39,858 nt of DNA from Candidatus Multivorans thiocomprendens (GCA_027493375.1 JAPVWO010000138.1:1-39858), one strand, 5' to 3'. Counted from the stretch's first letter, positions 8,490-17,383 are shown. The notes: generated from the sequence alone by a model not told the origin. Numbers and translations: made by a program.

Positions 8490-8589
8490 GAACGACACAC
8501 CTGGCGCGGGCTAGCGCCAGACGACACGAGCGCCGCCCAGGGAGATCAGTCGCAGACCGCGCCTCAGCCGCGAAGCAGCGAGTAGCCCG

Positions 8590-9639
8590 CTAAGCCCAGG
8601 TCAGCGTGCTGGTGCTCTGACCGAACGACTCCGTCTCCACGCCCATCGACTGAAGGAGCGTCACGTACAGATTGCAGAGCGGAGCGTTGTGCTCGCCCTC
8701 GTGGACGATGTGCTGACCGTGGCTGAAGCCGCCGCCGGCGACCAGGATCGGCAGATCCTTCGGCTCGTGGGAGTTCGCGTTGCCCAGGTTGCTGCCGAAC
8801 AGCATCGCCGTGCTGTCCAGGATCAGGGGGATCATCCGGAACATCAGCTTGATGCGCCCGATCAGATCGGAGCGCGACGGAATGTCGACCGGCGGTTCGG
8901 CGGACACCACCGGCTTCGGCTTCTGCTGCCAGGCCTTGACCTCGGCCAGGTCGAGTTCGGCCGTGCGCACCGCGTTGAAGTAGGAGTCCAGCTTCACCTG
9001 GTCGGCCAGGCTCACCCGCCGGCGCAGCGCCGAAGTCTGCGACTTGAGCCGGTCCAGGATGCTGCCGCCGTCGTTCAGGCTCTGCTTCTCCCGCTCGACC
9101 TCCTCCGGCGTCCCCTGCAGGAACAACTGCCGGAACAGGTTCGCCGGGCTGGTCTCGGCCGGCACCATGGCGCCGCTCCTGGTGTAGGACTGGCTCTGCG
9201 GAGCCGCCGTGCCGAGCACGACCGACGGAAAGCGGGTCGTGTAGCCGAGATGGTTCGCGGCCACCTGATCCATCGAGATCGTGTTCCGGAAACCGTCGAG
9301 CCCGGGCCGCCGGGCGGCCGTCAGGAAGGTGATCTCGGAGTTGTGCGGCTGGCGGCCGGTCTGCTCCTCGTGCGAGAACCCGGAGAACAGCGTGAAGTTG
9401 TCCCGGTGCTTCTCGAGCAGCGACAGATACTCGGTCGTCTCGTAGCCGGCGCCGGCCGTCTTGGGGAACCAGGCCTCCTTGTAGAGGCCGAGCGTGTTGC
9501 AGATGTTGACCATCCGCCGGGGCCCGCCAGCCGCTGCGTGCGCCAGCCTCGGGGTCATCGACTCGAGCATCGGCAGGGCGAGAGCGACGCCCGAGGCGCG
9601 CAGGAACGTGCGGCGGTCCAATGGCTGTCTCAGGTTCAT
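8590..9639 (-). CDS. DUF1552 domain protein with Tat signal
   Basis: A 349-residue protein that starts MNLRQPLDRRTFLRASG, a twin-arginine export signal, followed by a hydrophobic stretch and an AHAA cleavage region. The rest matches DUF1552, a family of uncharacterised exported proteins found in Planctomycetes, Acidobacteria and Verrucomicrobia (SGFSHEEQTG, HNSEITFLTAA, LGSNLGNANSHEPKDLPI and a GGGFSHGQH stretch near the C-terminus). It resembles the DUF1501/sulfatase-like superfamily, but no activity is known. The start has GAGG six bases upstream and lies 2 bp after the DUF1592 gene, a pairing seen widely. At 349 residues it is shorter than many members, but both ends look complete. Probably exported folded to the periplasm. 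Confidence 0.85.
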   Translation of the reverse strand: MNLRQPLDRRTFLRASGVALALPMLESMTPRLAHAAAGGPRRMVNICNTLGLYKEAWFPKTAGAGYETTEYLSLLEKHRDNFTLFSGFSHEEQTGRQPHNSEITFLTAARRPGLDGFRNTISMDQVAANHLGYTTRFPSVVLGTAAPQSQSYTRSGAMVPAETSPANLFRQLFLQGTPEEVEREKQSLNDGGSILDRLKSQTSALRRRVSLADQVKLDSYFNAVRTAELDLAEVKAWQQKPKPVVSAEPPVDIPSRSDLIGRIKLMFRMIPLILDSTAMLFGSNLGNANSHEPKDLPILVAGGGFSHGQHIVHEGEHNAPLCNLYVTLLQSMGVETESFGQSTSTLTWA

Positions 9640-9641
9640 CG

Positions 9642-12089
9642 CTACCTCGTTCTGAAGAGGTCGCTCTTCGTGACCTCGTGAATCATCGTTCTGAACGGAA
9701 AACCGTCGTCGCCGAGCTTCGCCAAGACGTCTTCTATGCCGTCCCGGTCCGCGAACTCGATCTCGGCGCCGGTCGAGTAGACGAGGAGCTGGGACACGAG
9801 GTGTCGAGCCACCTGCTCCACGTCCCTGGCCAGCAGCGCCTTGTACTCCTCGATCCCGCCGAAGGCCTCGCCGTCGGCGGTGACGCCGGAGGCGTCCACC
9901 GGTGGTCCCTGCTTGTACGGCATGGGGTACGTGAATCCATCCGGCGTCGTGCCTTCGCCGCCGGCCGCGCGGTAGTTCGTGCGGAAGCCGCCGATGACGT
10001 CGAAGGACTCGAGCGCGAAGCCCGGCGGATCGATCACCCGGTGACAACTGTTGCAGACGGGCTCGTTGCGGTGCTTCGCCAACTGCTCGCGGACGGTCAC
10101 GGCGCCCCGGGTGTCCGGTTCGAGAGCCTCGACACTCTCGGGCGGAGGAGGCGCCGGCTGGCCGAGCAGGTTGGCGAGCACGAAGTTGCCGCGCGGAATC
10201 GGCGACGTGATCGTGCCGTTGGCCGTGATCTTGTGGATGCTCGCCTGGGTGATCAGGCCGCCGCGGACGCTGTCCGGCGGCAACGCCACCTTGCGCATGT
10301 GCTGTCCCTCGATCTCCGGGATGCCGTAGTGGTCGGCCAGGCGCCGGTTGAGGAACGTGAAGTCGGCGTCGATCAGGCTCCCCACGCCGTGATCCCCGTC
10401 GATCAGCTCGGCCAGGAACAGTTGGGTCTCCCTGGCCATCGCCTGCCCCAGGCGGTCGTCGTACTCGGGATAGAGCCCGGAGTCCGGGTTCGTCGCCTTC
10501 ATCTCGTAGAGCCTGAACGCCTGGCCCGCGAAGTCGTGGACGAAGCGCTCCGACCTGGGATCGTCGAGCAAACGCTCCACCTGAGCCGCGAAGACCTCCG
10601 GGTCGGACAGGCTGCGGTCGCCGGCGCGGGCGAGCAGTTCATCGTCCGGCAGGCTCCGCCAGAGGAAGTAGGAAAGGCGGGACGCAAGCGCGTGATCGTC
10701 CAGCCGGCCCGGATCGCCGGTCTGGAAAAGGAAGGGCGGAGCGCTGAGCATGGCGCGGAGCGGAATGCGCACCGCTTCGATGAACGGCCGGCCGCTCTCG
10801 AGAAGCGGCTGGGCCAGACTCGCGTAAGCCTCGAGCTCATCCTCGGCGAGCGGGCGCCGGAAGGCTCGCGGCCCGAAGCCGGCGACCACGTCCACCACGT
10901 GCTCGTACGGCGCCTTCGTCAGGACGACGTCGCCGGCATCGTCGAAGTCGACGCCGGCCAGCAACTTCCGGACGCTCGGAAGCGGCCAGGATTCGAAGAG
11001 CGGACCCTCGATCACGAGCGACCGAAGCGCGATCCCCTCGCCCTTGTAGTTCTCGACGTTCCGGTCCGGGGAGTAGTAGTCGAAGTACTCGCCCGGCGGC
11101 GGATCCGCCTCGGCGAGGGAGGGAGCGAGCAGGTCGCCCGGGCGCAGGAAGGTCTCGAACCGCACCGTCCGCGGCGTTTCGCCGACCAGATCCCAGGAGG
11201 CGATCAGTTCGTCGAGCGAGGCGGCGGCCGCCTGCTTCGACCCGCGATACACGGTCAGGGTCACCGGCCCCCTGGGCTGGTACGCCCAGCCCTCGAGCGT
11301 GGCGCGATAGCGGCCGGCGTAGGGCACGTTGTAGCCCTCGGTCTGCGAGTGCATCAGGTACGTGGACCCGCCGTCGACGAACATGACGGCCGCATCGTCC
11401 AGCATCTTCGTGATCCCGCCACCCAGGATCTCCGCCTTGCTCATGTAGGTGAGGTAGGTCGAATCGCCATAGGCGATCTCGCGCCTCCCCGTGGCCGGCC
11501 GCGGCCCGATCCTGATCGCCTCGTCGAGCGCCCGGTCCGCCACTTCGAGATAACCGCGGACATGCAGGGGCGACATGCTCTGGTTCGCCGCCACGGTGTC
11601 GAAGCCGCCGGAGTCGGCCTCGGCCGGCAGCGACTGACTCAGTTCCATCGCCACCGCCTCGTCGATCGCGAGCAGATCCTGGATCGTGTAGGCGTACTCA
11701 AGCCGGGTCAGGCGGCGCAGCGGAACGCGCTGGCCTCCGCGGGTGGCCAGATTCGCTTCGACCAGAGACCCCTTGAGCGACGCCAGCGCCGCCTCGATCA
11801 GTTCGGCTTCGGGCTTCGGCGCCTCGGGAGGCGGCATCTCACCGTTGGCGATGCGATCGTGAATGCGCTGCCAAGTGCGAAACGTCCTGGCGTCCGTCAG
11901 ATCGTGGCCCAGGCGGGTGATGCTGAGCGGCGTGGCGGTCCGGTTTCCGTGGCAGCGAATACAGGAACGGTCAACGAGCGGCGCCACGCCCTCGAAGAAC
12001 CCCGCCGTCTCCGCGGTCTCCTGCGCCGGGACGGCCGGCACGAGCAGGACGAACGGCAACGCCGCGACCGCAATGCGATTCTGCTTCAT
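9642..12089 (-). CDS. DUF1592/DUF1588/DUF1585 cytochrome c-like (PSD1-type) protein
   Basis: An 815-residue exported protein. A signal peptide (MKQNRIAVAALPF... ending near PAQE) is followed by a heme c motif CIRCHG near residue 38. Next are the DUF1587 region (VPLRRLTRLEYAYTIQDLL), a putative carbohydrate-binding-like middle, DUF1595 (FGPRAFRRPLAEDELEAY), DUF1592 (ASRLSYFLWRSLPDDELL), DUF1588 (ADHYGIP through TSPIPRGNFVLANLLG) with a second CxxCH (CNSCHRVIDP), and DUF1585 at the end (VSQLLVYSTGAE). The order and length are those of large planctomycete-type proteins whose function is unknown; two heme sites suggest electron transfer or peroxidase-like chemistry. It sits 2 bp upstream of its usual DUF1552 partner. 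The ATG has a GGAAGG ribosome site. Confidence 0.9.
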   Translation of the reverse strand: MKQNRIAVAALPFVLLVPAVPAQETAETAGFFEGVAPLVDRSCIRCHGNRTATPLSITRLGHDLTDARTFRTWQRIHDRIANGEMPPPEAPKPEAELIEAALASLKGSLVEANLATRGGQRVPLRRLTRLEYAYTIQDLLAIDEAVAMELSQSLPAEADSGGFDTVAANQSMSPLHVRGYLEVADRALDEAIRIGPRPATGRREIAYGDSTYLTYMSKAEILGGGITKMLDDAAVMFVDGGSTYLMHSQTEGYNVPYAGRYRATLEGWAYQPRGPVTLTVYRGSKQAAAASLDELIASWDLVGETPRTVRFETFLRPGDLLAPSLAEADPPPGEYFDYYSPDRNVENYKGEGIALRSLVIEGPLFESWPLPSVRKLLAGVDFDDAGDVVLTKAPYEHVVDVVAGFGPRAFRRPLAEDELEAYASLAQPLLESGRPFIEAVRIPLRAMLSAPPFLFQTGDPGRLDDHALASRLSYFLWRSLPDDELLARAGDRSLSDPEVFAAQVERLLDDPRSERFVHDFAGQAFRLYEMKATNPDSGLYPEYDDRLGQAMARETQLFLAELIDGDHGVGSLIDADFTFLNRRLADHYGIPEIEGQHMRKVALPPDSVRGGLITQASIHKITANGTITSPIPRGNFVLANLLGQPAPPPPESVEALEPDTRGAVTVREQLAKHRNEPVCNSCHRVIDPPGFALESFDVIGGFRTNYRAAGGEGTTPDGFTYPMPYKQGPPVDASGVTADGEAFGGIEEYKALLARDVEQVARHLVSQLLVYSTGAEIEFADRDGIEDVLAKLGDDGFPFRTMIHEVTKSDLFRTR

Positions 12090-12173
12090 CCCCTACACCC
12101 TTCCGCCACCCCGCACCGGGCTGGCTGGCAACTCGCTCAAGAACTTGTAACACCCTACCATCTTCGGGCCGCC

Positions 12174-13586
12174 TCAGCCGCTTCCCTGAAGCGGCAGAAC
12201 CGCCCCGACGTGATCCCGGATCCACTTCGCATCGAACCACTCCAGGGGGTCGACCGGCAGGCCGCCCAGGAGCACGGCGAAGTGCAGGTGGTCGCCGGCG
12301 GCGAGCCCGGTTTCACCGCTGAGCCCCAGGCGTTGACCGGCGTCGACCGCCTGACCGACCTCGACGTCGATCCGGGACAGGTGCGAGTAGAGCGTCTGGA
12401 GGCCGTAGCCGTGATCGACGATCACGCTGTTGCCGTAGATGCCGAGGTACTCCGTCATCACCACCACGCCTGAGTTCGCGGCCGGGACGTCGTCCCGCAC
12501 GCGCGAAGCGAGGTCGAAGCCGAGATGGTCCTGCGTGTCGACGACGCGGCCCTCGTACAGATACTGCCTGCGGGTCGCGAACTGATCCATGACCTGGGTG
12601 TTCCGCATCTGCAGGAACGCTCCGCTCCAGAGCTGGCGCGGCGCCGAGCCGGAGGCGACCTCGACCAGCCGCTCCGCGTTCATCCGCCGCAGATCCCCGT
12701 TCAGCATCAGGTAGTTGTCGAGCAGGCTGCCGCGGTCCTCGAGTTCCGGCGTCCGGGACATGATCGCCGGCACCACGCGGGCCATGAAGCCGTCGCTGAG
12801 CCGGATCGTCGACGACCGCAACGGCGAGGGCTCGACCTCCCGGAGGAATCGCACGCTTGCCTCGTTGCCGAGCTCGTCGCGCGCGACCAGCCGGAACGGC
12901 GATGGATCGGCGCTGTCGTAGGGAACGCCGAACAGGACGAAGCGCTCCCGGGGCCCACCGCCGGGAAGCGGATGACCAGGGAACCGGTAGCCGCCAACCT
13001 CGACGCCGCTCTCGACTGCGCTGTCGCCGACGAGATAGCGAAGGACGCCGCTACCGGACTGCGTAGGCGTCGCCGTCACCCGCACCGAGTTCAGCTCCGG
13101 CGGCTGGAACCGAACCGGCAACGTGAGCTCCACCACCCTGGGCCGGGGCCGGCGCAACAGAGTCCCGGGGCGGTCGACCGTGACGCGTACCGTCGCCTCA
13201 CCCTCGACCAGGCTGGGCGTCGGCTTCCTGCCTACTTCGACCTCGACCATCGCCTCGGCTACCGGATTGCCGCCGAGCGACCACGGACCGGGCGCGCGGT
13301 GGCTCCTCTCTTCGAACAGCACGGACTCCTCGCCCTGGATCAACTCGACCCGAATCGAACCGAGACCGCGGCCCCCGGCCTCCGCGACCGACGTCACGAC
13401 GGTCCTGGGACCGATCCCGGGCAGGTCGGACCTGATCGTGACGACGGGTTCCGGCCCAACGCGAATCCACAGCACCGCGCCGGCGGCAACCAGGGCCAAA
13501 ACGACGATCGCCGCCATGGCCGCCCAAGGCGGCCGGCCTCGGCGGCGCGGTTCCAGGCGAACGGCCTCCCTTCCCGAAAACGCCAA
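12174..13586 (-). CDS. M23-family metallopeptidase, membrane-anchored
   Basis: A 470-residue protein with a basic N-terminus, one transmembrane segment (about residues 24-43), a ~270-residue region of beta-rich repeats without clear family, and a C-terminal M23 (LytM-like) domain. Zinc ligands are visible: H354 and D358 in DHLGFD and H433/H435 in GDHLHF; SHLSRIDVEVGQ and GLSGETG are also typical. M23 enzymes cut peptidoglycan cross-bridges, so a periplasmic cell-wall role is likely. The start is uncertain: TTG at 13586 gives the longest form, and an in-frame ATG at 13517 would still include the membrane segment. The 84 bp after its stop, before the DUF1592 gene, hold no gene. Confidence 0.85.
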   Translation of the reverse strand: MAFSGREAVRLEPRRRGRPPWAAMAAIVVLALVAAGAVLWIRVGPEPVVTIRSDLPGIGPRTVVTSVAEAGGRGLGSIRVELIQGEESVLFEERSHRAPGPWSLGGNPVAEAMVEVEVGRKPTPSLVEGEATVRVTVDRPGTLLRRPRPRVVELTLPVRFQPPELNSVRVTATPTQSGSGVLRYLVGDSAVESGVEVGGYRFPGHPLPGGGPRERFVLFGVPYDSADPSPFRLVARDELGNEASVRFLREVEPSPLRSSTIRLSDGFMARVVPAIMSRTPELEDRGSLLDNYLMLNGDLRRMNAERLVEVASGSAPRQLWSGAFLQMRNTQVMDQFATRRQYLYEGRVVDTQDHLGFDLASRVRDDVPAANSGVVVMTEYLGIYGNSVIVDHGYGLQTLYSHLSRIDVEVGQAVDAGQRLGLSGETGLAAGDHLHFAVLLGGLPVDPLEWFDAKWIRDHVGAVLPLQGSG

Positions 13587-13601
13587 GGTCCGGCGAGTCC
13601 G

Positions 13602-14003
13602 TCAGTCGACCTGGAGCAACTCGACCCAGTTGCCGTCCGGATCCTCGATCATCGAGATCTTGATGCCGGGACGAATCTCGCGCGGCGAGATGACGACCTT
13701 GCGCCCCGCCTCCTCCGCCCGGGCGGTCACTTCGTCCAGATTCGACACCGAGATCGTCCAGTAGCGATAGCCGGTCGCGCCGGCGATGCCTCCCGGCGGC
13801 GCCGAAGCCGCCGGCGCCCTCGACAGCGATACGAGCTTGATCAGGCTCGTACCGCAGAGCAGGCGGTGCATCGTTCCGCCCGGCATCGGCATCTCGCCCT
13901 GGTCCTCGAGCCCCAGAGTGTCACGGTAGAACTGAAGCGACGCCTCCGCGTCACGCACCACGATGCCGAGATCGATCGAGTCCTTCGTCAGTTGTACGCC
14001 CAA
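13602..14003 (-). CDS. VOC-superfamily (glyoxalase/bleomycin-resistance-like) protein
   Basis: A 133-residue protein of the vicinal oxygen chelate fold: DLGIVVRDAEASLQFYRDTLGL begins the first beta-alpha-beta unit, and ISMIEDPDGNWVELLQVD ends the second, with the late Glu as a typical metal ligand. Members isomerise, cleave or bind small molecules (glyoxalase I, dioxygenases, resistance proteins); the substrate is not shown. The start is taken as TTG at 14003 because AGGAGGAGGG lies directly before it and the conserved fold begins right after; a longer frame to ATG 14102 adds non-conserved basic residues. It lies 15 bp before the M23 gene and may be co-transcribed. Confidence 0.78.
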   Translation of the reverse strand: MGVQLTKDSIDLGIVVRDAEASLQFYRDTLGLEDQGEMPMPGGTMHRLLCGTSLIKLVSLSRAPAASAPPGGIAGATGYRYWTISVSNLDEVTARAEEAGRKVVISPREIRPGIKISMIEDPDGNWVELLQVD

Positions 14004-14055
14004 AGCAGCCCTCCTCCTGATCGTCGTCGCGGCGCATGTTATCCGCCAGCGACTG

Positions 14056-14688
14056 TCAGGGATCGACTCGCCGGGCTTCTCCTTCCCTCTGGCGTGAGAC
14101 AACGCCGCGGAAGAGCAGGAGAACGCCGACCGCCATGACGGCGACCGGCCAGAAGTCGAGGACGTCGTCCACCCAGACGAAGTCCGGAAGGCCCGCGATG
14201 ACGAGGAATCCGCCCGGGATCAACGGCCACCAGCGGTGCACCCTTTCGTAGACCAGGGAGATGGCGTAGATCAGCAGGAAGCCGACGCCGATACCGAAGG
14301 CGGCGCTTTCGCCGTCGATGAGAAACAACGATTCCGAGTACATGTCGTCGTACGCCAGGCCAGCGCCGAGTCCGATCAGGATTCCGCCCGGAATCAGCAG
14401 CCCGAACGCCCTCTTGTAGAAGTAGCCCGCCAGGAAGATCCCGCCGACCAGGATCAGGAACAGATGGTCGGGCGAGCCATCCAGTCGCTCCAGCGCCAGC
14501 AGGGCGCCACCCAGCACGATCAGAGCCAGACCGGCCGCGACCTGGCCGGCCAGGCCGGGGCCGGCGTCCGCCGGCGGCGGTTCAGGCGGTTGCGCCGGCG
14601 GTTCCGGCGGCGCGGCGGAGGTCGACGATTCCGATTCGGAGCCTGCGGGCGAAGAGGTGTCGTCGTTCATCTCGTCATGTTCCATCAT
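14056..14688 (-). CDS. Predicted membrane protein, unknown family
   Basis: 210 residues, not recognised. The N-terminal ~45 residues are acidic and rich in Ser, Pro and Ala (cytoplasmic, probably disordered). About five or six hydrophobic segments follow, rich in Gly and Leu, such as AAGLALIVLGGALLAL, LFLILVGGIFLAGYFY and FGLLIPGGILIGLGAGL. The repeated LIPGG(I/F)L pattern in two segments hints at an internal duplication of small membrane hairpins, as in some DUF5668/LiaF-like proteins, but this is only a resemblance. ATG at 14688 with GGGAGG six bases upstream. It is the first gene of a minus-strand group; the divergent hydrolase starts 143 bp away. Confidence 0.7.
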   Translation of the reverse strand: MMEHDEMNDDTSSPAGSESESSTSAAPPEPPAQPPEPPPADAGPGLAGQVAAGLALIVLGGALLALERLDGSPDHLFLILVGGIFLAGYFYKRAFGLLIPGGILIGLGAGLAYDDMYSESLFLIDGESAAFGIGVGFLLIYAISLVYERVHRWWPLIPGGFLVIAGLPDFVWVDDVLDFWPVAVMAVGVLLLFRGVVSRQREGEARRVDP

Positions 14689-14791
14689 GTCGTTCCTCCC
14701 TGCCGCACTCTACGCACGATCACCCGGCGAGGTTCCATCCACTTCACCTTCGACCACGGCCCATTGCCCCGAACGACGGGTCTGTCGGTGC

Positions 14792-14809
14792 GCCGGCCTT
14801 CTGGCCGGC
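14792..14809. other. Inverted repeat in divergent intergenic region
   Basis: GCCGGCC, loop TTCT, GGCCGGC: a perfect 7-bp stem in the 143-bp gap between the divergent membrane-protein gene (minus) and hydrolase gene (plus), ending 22 bp before the hydrolase ATG. It has no T-run and so is not a terminator. It could be an operator or a 5' mRNA hairpin; nothing else is recognised in this gap. Confidence 0.4.
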
Positions 14810-14831
14810 ATTCCGCTGGTACGCTTGAGCC

Positions 14832-15551
14832 ATGCCTGTCTTCGAACGGGACGGTACGCGGATCGAGTGGTGGGAAGCCGGCGAGGGCTTTCCCGTCCTG
14901 CTGTTCGCGCCGGGCGGCATGCGCTCGGCCGCCGACATCTGGGGAACGAGCCCGTTCGACCCGCGCGAAGCGCTCTCGGCGTCGTTCCGGGTCATCTCGA
15001 TGGACCAGCGCAACGCCGGCGGATCCACGGCGCCGGTAACCGCCGCGGACGGCTGGCATTCGTACACGGACGATCATCTCGCGCTGCTCGATCACCTGGG
15101 TGTCGAGCGTTGCCACCTGATGGGCGGCTGCATCGGCTCGTCCTACTGCCTTGGCGTCCTCCAGGCCGACGCATCCCGGGTCGGCGCCGCCGTGCTCCAG
15201 AACCCGATCGGCCATCACGAGAACCAGGACCTGTTCTACGAGATGTTCGACACCTGGGCCGACGCCCTGCTCGAGCACCGGGACGACGTGGATCCCGCGG
15301 TGCTGCCACCCTTCCGCAAGCGGATGTACGGCGGCGACTTCACCTTCAACGTGGACCGGGACTTCGTGTCCGGACTCGAGACGCCGCTCCTGATTCTGGC
15401 CGGCGACGACGCCTACCATCCCCGGCCGATCGCCGAGGAGATCGCCTCTCTTTCGCCCAACAACGAGATGATCCTCGAGTGGAAGAGCGAAGGGGCGGCA
15501 AGGGCAGCGGCGGCCCGGGTGAGGGCGTTCCTGGAGCGGCACACACCGTAG
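14832..15551 (+). CDS. Alpha/beta hydrolase with Cys at the nucleophile position
   Basis: A 239-residue single-domain hydrolase. The oxyanion region FAPGGMRSAAD, the MDQRNAGGS loop and the nucleophile elbow MGGCIGSS are clear, but the elbow has Cys (C100) where most members have Ser. The acid is probably in LAGDDAYHP. The C-terminal segment, where the catalytic His normally sits, reads EWKSEGAARAAAARVRAFL and has no His, so either the His of DAYHP acts or the triad is incomplete. Cys nucleophiles occur in dienelactone hydrolases, but those keep the His. Activity is therefore doubtful or atypical. Only a weak ribosome site precedes the ATG. The VWFA protein gene follows after 20 bp. Confidence 0.82.
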   Translation: MPVFERDGTRIEWWEAGEGFPVLLFAPGGMRSAADIWGTSPFDPREALSASFRVISMDQRNAGGSTAPVTAADGWHSYTDDHLALLDHLGVERCHLMGGCIGSSYCLGVLQADASRVGAAVLQNPIGHHENQDLFYEMFDTWADALLEHRDDVDPAVLPPFRKRMYGGDFTFNVDRDFVSGLETPLLILAGDDAYHPRPIAEEIASLSPNNEMILEWKSEGAARAAAARVRAFLERHTP

Positions 15552-15571
15552 CCATCCGAAGGAGGAACCAA

Positions 15572-17383
15572 ATGATCGGAGCAACTCTGCTCGGAGCGGT
15601 CCTGGCGCTGGGGACTCCACCGGGGCCGGCTACGCCGACCGAGGCCCGGCAGGCTGAAACCCTCCCGGAGGGCCCGCTCGGCCGCGGCGTCGGCGAACTG
15701 AGCGACGTAGTCGAGGTGACGGTCGTCAACGTGGACGTCATCGCCACCGACCGCAACGGGCGCCCGGCGGAGGACCTGTCGCGCCAGAACTTCCGGGTCT
15801 TCGACGACGGCCAGCCGGTCCAGCTCAGCTACTTCAGCCGCGGCGGGGGCACCGATGCCGCGGACCCGGAACTCGTGCGGGAGCCGCTGTCGGTCGCGTT
15901 CTTCTTCGACAACACCCACCTCACGGTCGCCAGCCGCTCCGCGGTGATGGACCAGATCAAGGACTTCGCCCGCGGCCAGCTCGAAACCGGTAACCGGGAC
16001 GTGCCCGTCTACGCGATGGTGGTCGCTTTCGACGGCGAGTTGCGGCTGCTCCAGGACCTGACGACGGACTACATCGCCCTCGCCCAGGGGCTGAACCGGG
16101 CCGAAGCCGCGCACCAGGTCTTCACCGAAGCTCAAAGCCTCAAGCGCAGGTCGCAGGAGAGTTTCCTCCAGTTGATGAACCAGTTGAACGGCCGGCGCCA
16201 GGAGTCGGCCGGCAGCATCGGCGCCCTGCGTGCGACACTTGCCGAGTTGATCGCCTACGCGCGCGTCGTGCATCAGGACAGCGCCCGCACCGCCGACGCC
16301 ATCGAGGATGTCGTCGAGTCGCTCGCCCTGGTCCCCGGACGCAAGGCCTTCTTCCTGATCAGCGACGGCTTTGCGTCGCGGCCGTTCGACCGCCTGCTCC
16401 AGAACGTGCAGAAGCGCGTGGCCGGTCGCCGGGAAGAAACCGGCGTCGAGCTGATGCAGAACCGCGAGGTCGACGCACCGGAAGGCTTCGACGCACCGAA
16501 CAACCTCTACACGAGAAACTCGAACATCCAGGGCACCGCGGCGCTCACCACCACCTCCTTCCAGCAGCACCTGTCGGCCTTCGATCTCGCTGACCGCTAC
16601 GTCGGTCTGGCCGCGCTCGCGAACTCCCACCGCGTCTCCTTCTACGCCTTCAAGCCGCCCGAGGTCGAGGTCGCCGCGGCGGCGCTGTCCGAGCGCGTAT
16701 CGGATCAGCAGAAACTGACCTACCTCTCCGACCTCCGCGGCGTGCTGAACGGGCTCGCCCACGACACCGGCGGCCGCGCCTGGGTTTCCGGCCGCAACGT
16801 GGAGACTTTCTTCGACCAGGTGGCGGCGGACCTCGGTTCCTACTACTCGCTCGGCTACGTGCTCGACGAATTCGTGGAGGGTTCGATCCACGAGGTCCGC
16901 ATCAGGCCCCGGCCGCGGAACCTGCGGCTGCGCCACCGGACGAGCTACGTGGCGCGGTCCCTCCGCGAGCGGCTGGCCGAGCGGACAGTCGGCGCGCTGC
17001 TCCTCGGCTGGACCGAGAACCCCCACGGGCTTCATATCGACAGCATTCAGTGGGACACCGGCGGCGGCGGTTTCTACGACGTTGACTTCACCGTCTCCGT
17101 GCCTCTCGACAAGCTCCTCATGATCGAGCAGGCCGGAGACCGCACCGACCAGGTCCGCCTGGTAGCGGTCGTGCTCACCGAGGACGGCGAGCAGTTGGCG
17201 CCGAGCCACATCGTCCTGCCCCTGGCCATCCCCGACCGGGACTGGGCGGAGGCCCGGGACCAGTTCTTCGCCGTCAGCTTCGAGTACCCGATTCCGCGCG
17301 GTAGCCACAGGGTCGCCATCGGCCTCTGGGACGAGAACGGCGGCAACGGTTCTTACATCAGGAGAGAATTCAGTGTGCGCTGA
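15572..17383 (+). CDS. VWFA-related Acidobacterial domain protein
   Basis: 603 residues with a short N-terminal signal sequence (MIGATLLGAVLALG). The EVTVVNVDVIATDRNGRP and LSRQNFRVFDDGQPVQL segments are the N-terminal hallmark of the VWFA-related Acidobacterial domain (TIGR03436-like). A von Willebrand A-like fold follows; its metal site is atypical (FFFDNTHLTVASRS rather than DxSxS). A YYSLGYV region and a beta-rich C-terminal domain end the protein. These exported proteins are abundant in Acidobacteria and of unknown role, perhaps adhesion or protein binding. The ATG at 15572 has GGAGG six bases before it; the open frame extends far upstream through the previous gene but is not coding there. 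It overlaps the next gene by 11 bp. Confidence 0.87.
   Translation: MIGATLLGAVLALGTPPGPATPTEARQAETLPEGPLGRGVGELSDVVEVTVVNVDVIATDRNGRPAEDLSRQNFRVFDDGQPVQLSYFSRGGGTDAADPELVREPLSVAFFFDNTHLTVASRSAVMDQIKDFARGQLETGNRDVPVYAMVVAFDGELRLLQDLTTDYIALAQGLNRAEAAHQVFTEAQSLKRRSQESFLQLMNQLNGRRQESAGSIGALRATLAELIAYARVVHQDSARTADAIEDVVESLALVPGRKAFFLISDGFASRPFDRLLQNVQKRVAGRREETGVELMQNREVDAPEGFDAPNNLYTRNSNIQGTAALTTTSFQQHLSAFDLADRYVGLAALANSHRVSFYAFKPPEVEVAAAALSERVSDQQKLTYLSDLRGVLNGLAHDTGGRAWVSGRNVETFFDQVAADLGSYYSLGYVLDEFVEGSIHEVRIRPRPRNLRLRHRTSYVARSLRERLAERTVGALLLGWTENPHGLHIDSIQWDTGGGGFYDVDFTVSVPLDKLLMIEQAGDRTDQVRLVAVVLTEDGEQLAPSHIVLPLAIPDRDWAEARDQFFAVSFEYPIPRGSHRVAIGLWDENGGNGSYIRREFSVR

Noticed and set aside
9621..12473. 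Open frame of 950 codons antisense to the DUF1592 gene
   Set aside because: No recognisable motif, composition typical of a shadow frame, and it spans the boundary between two real minus-strand genes.
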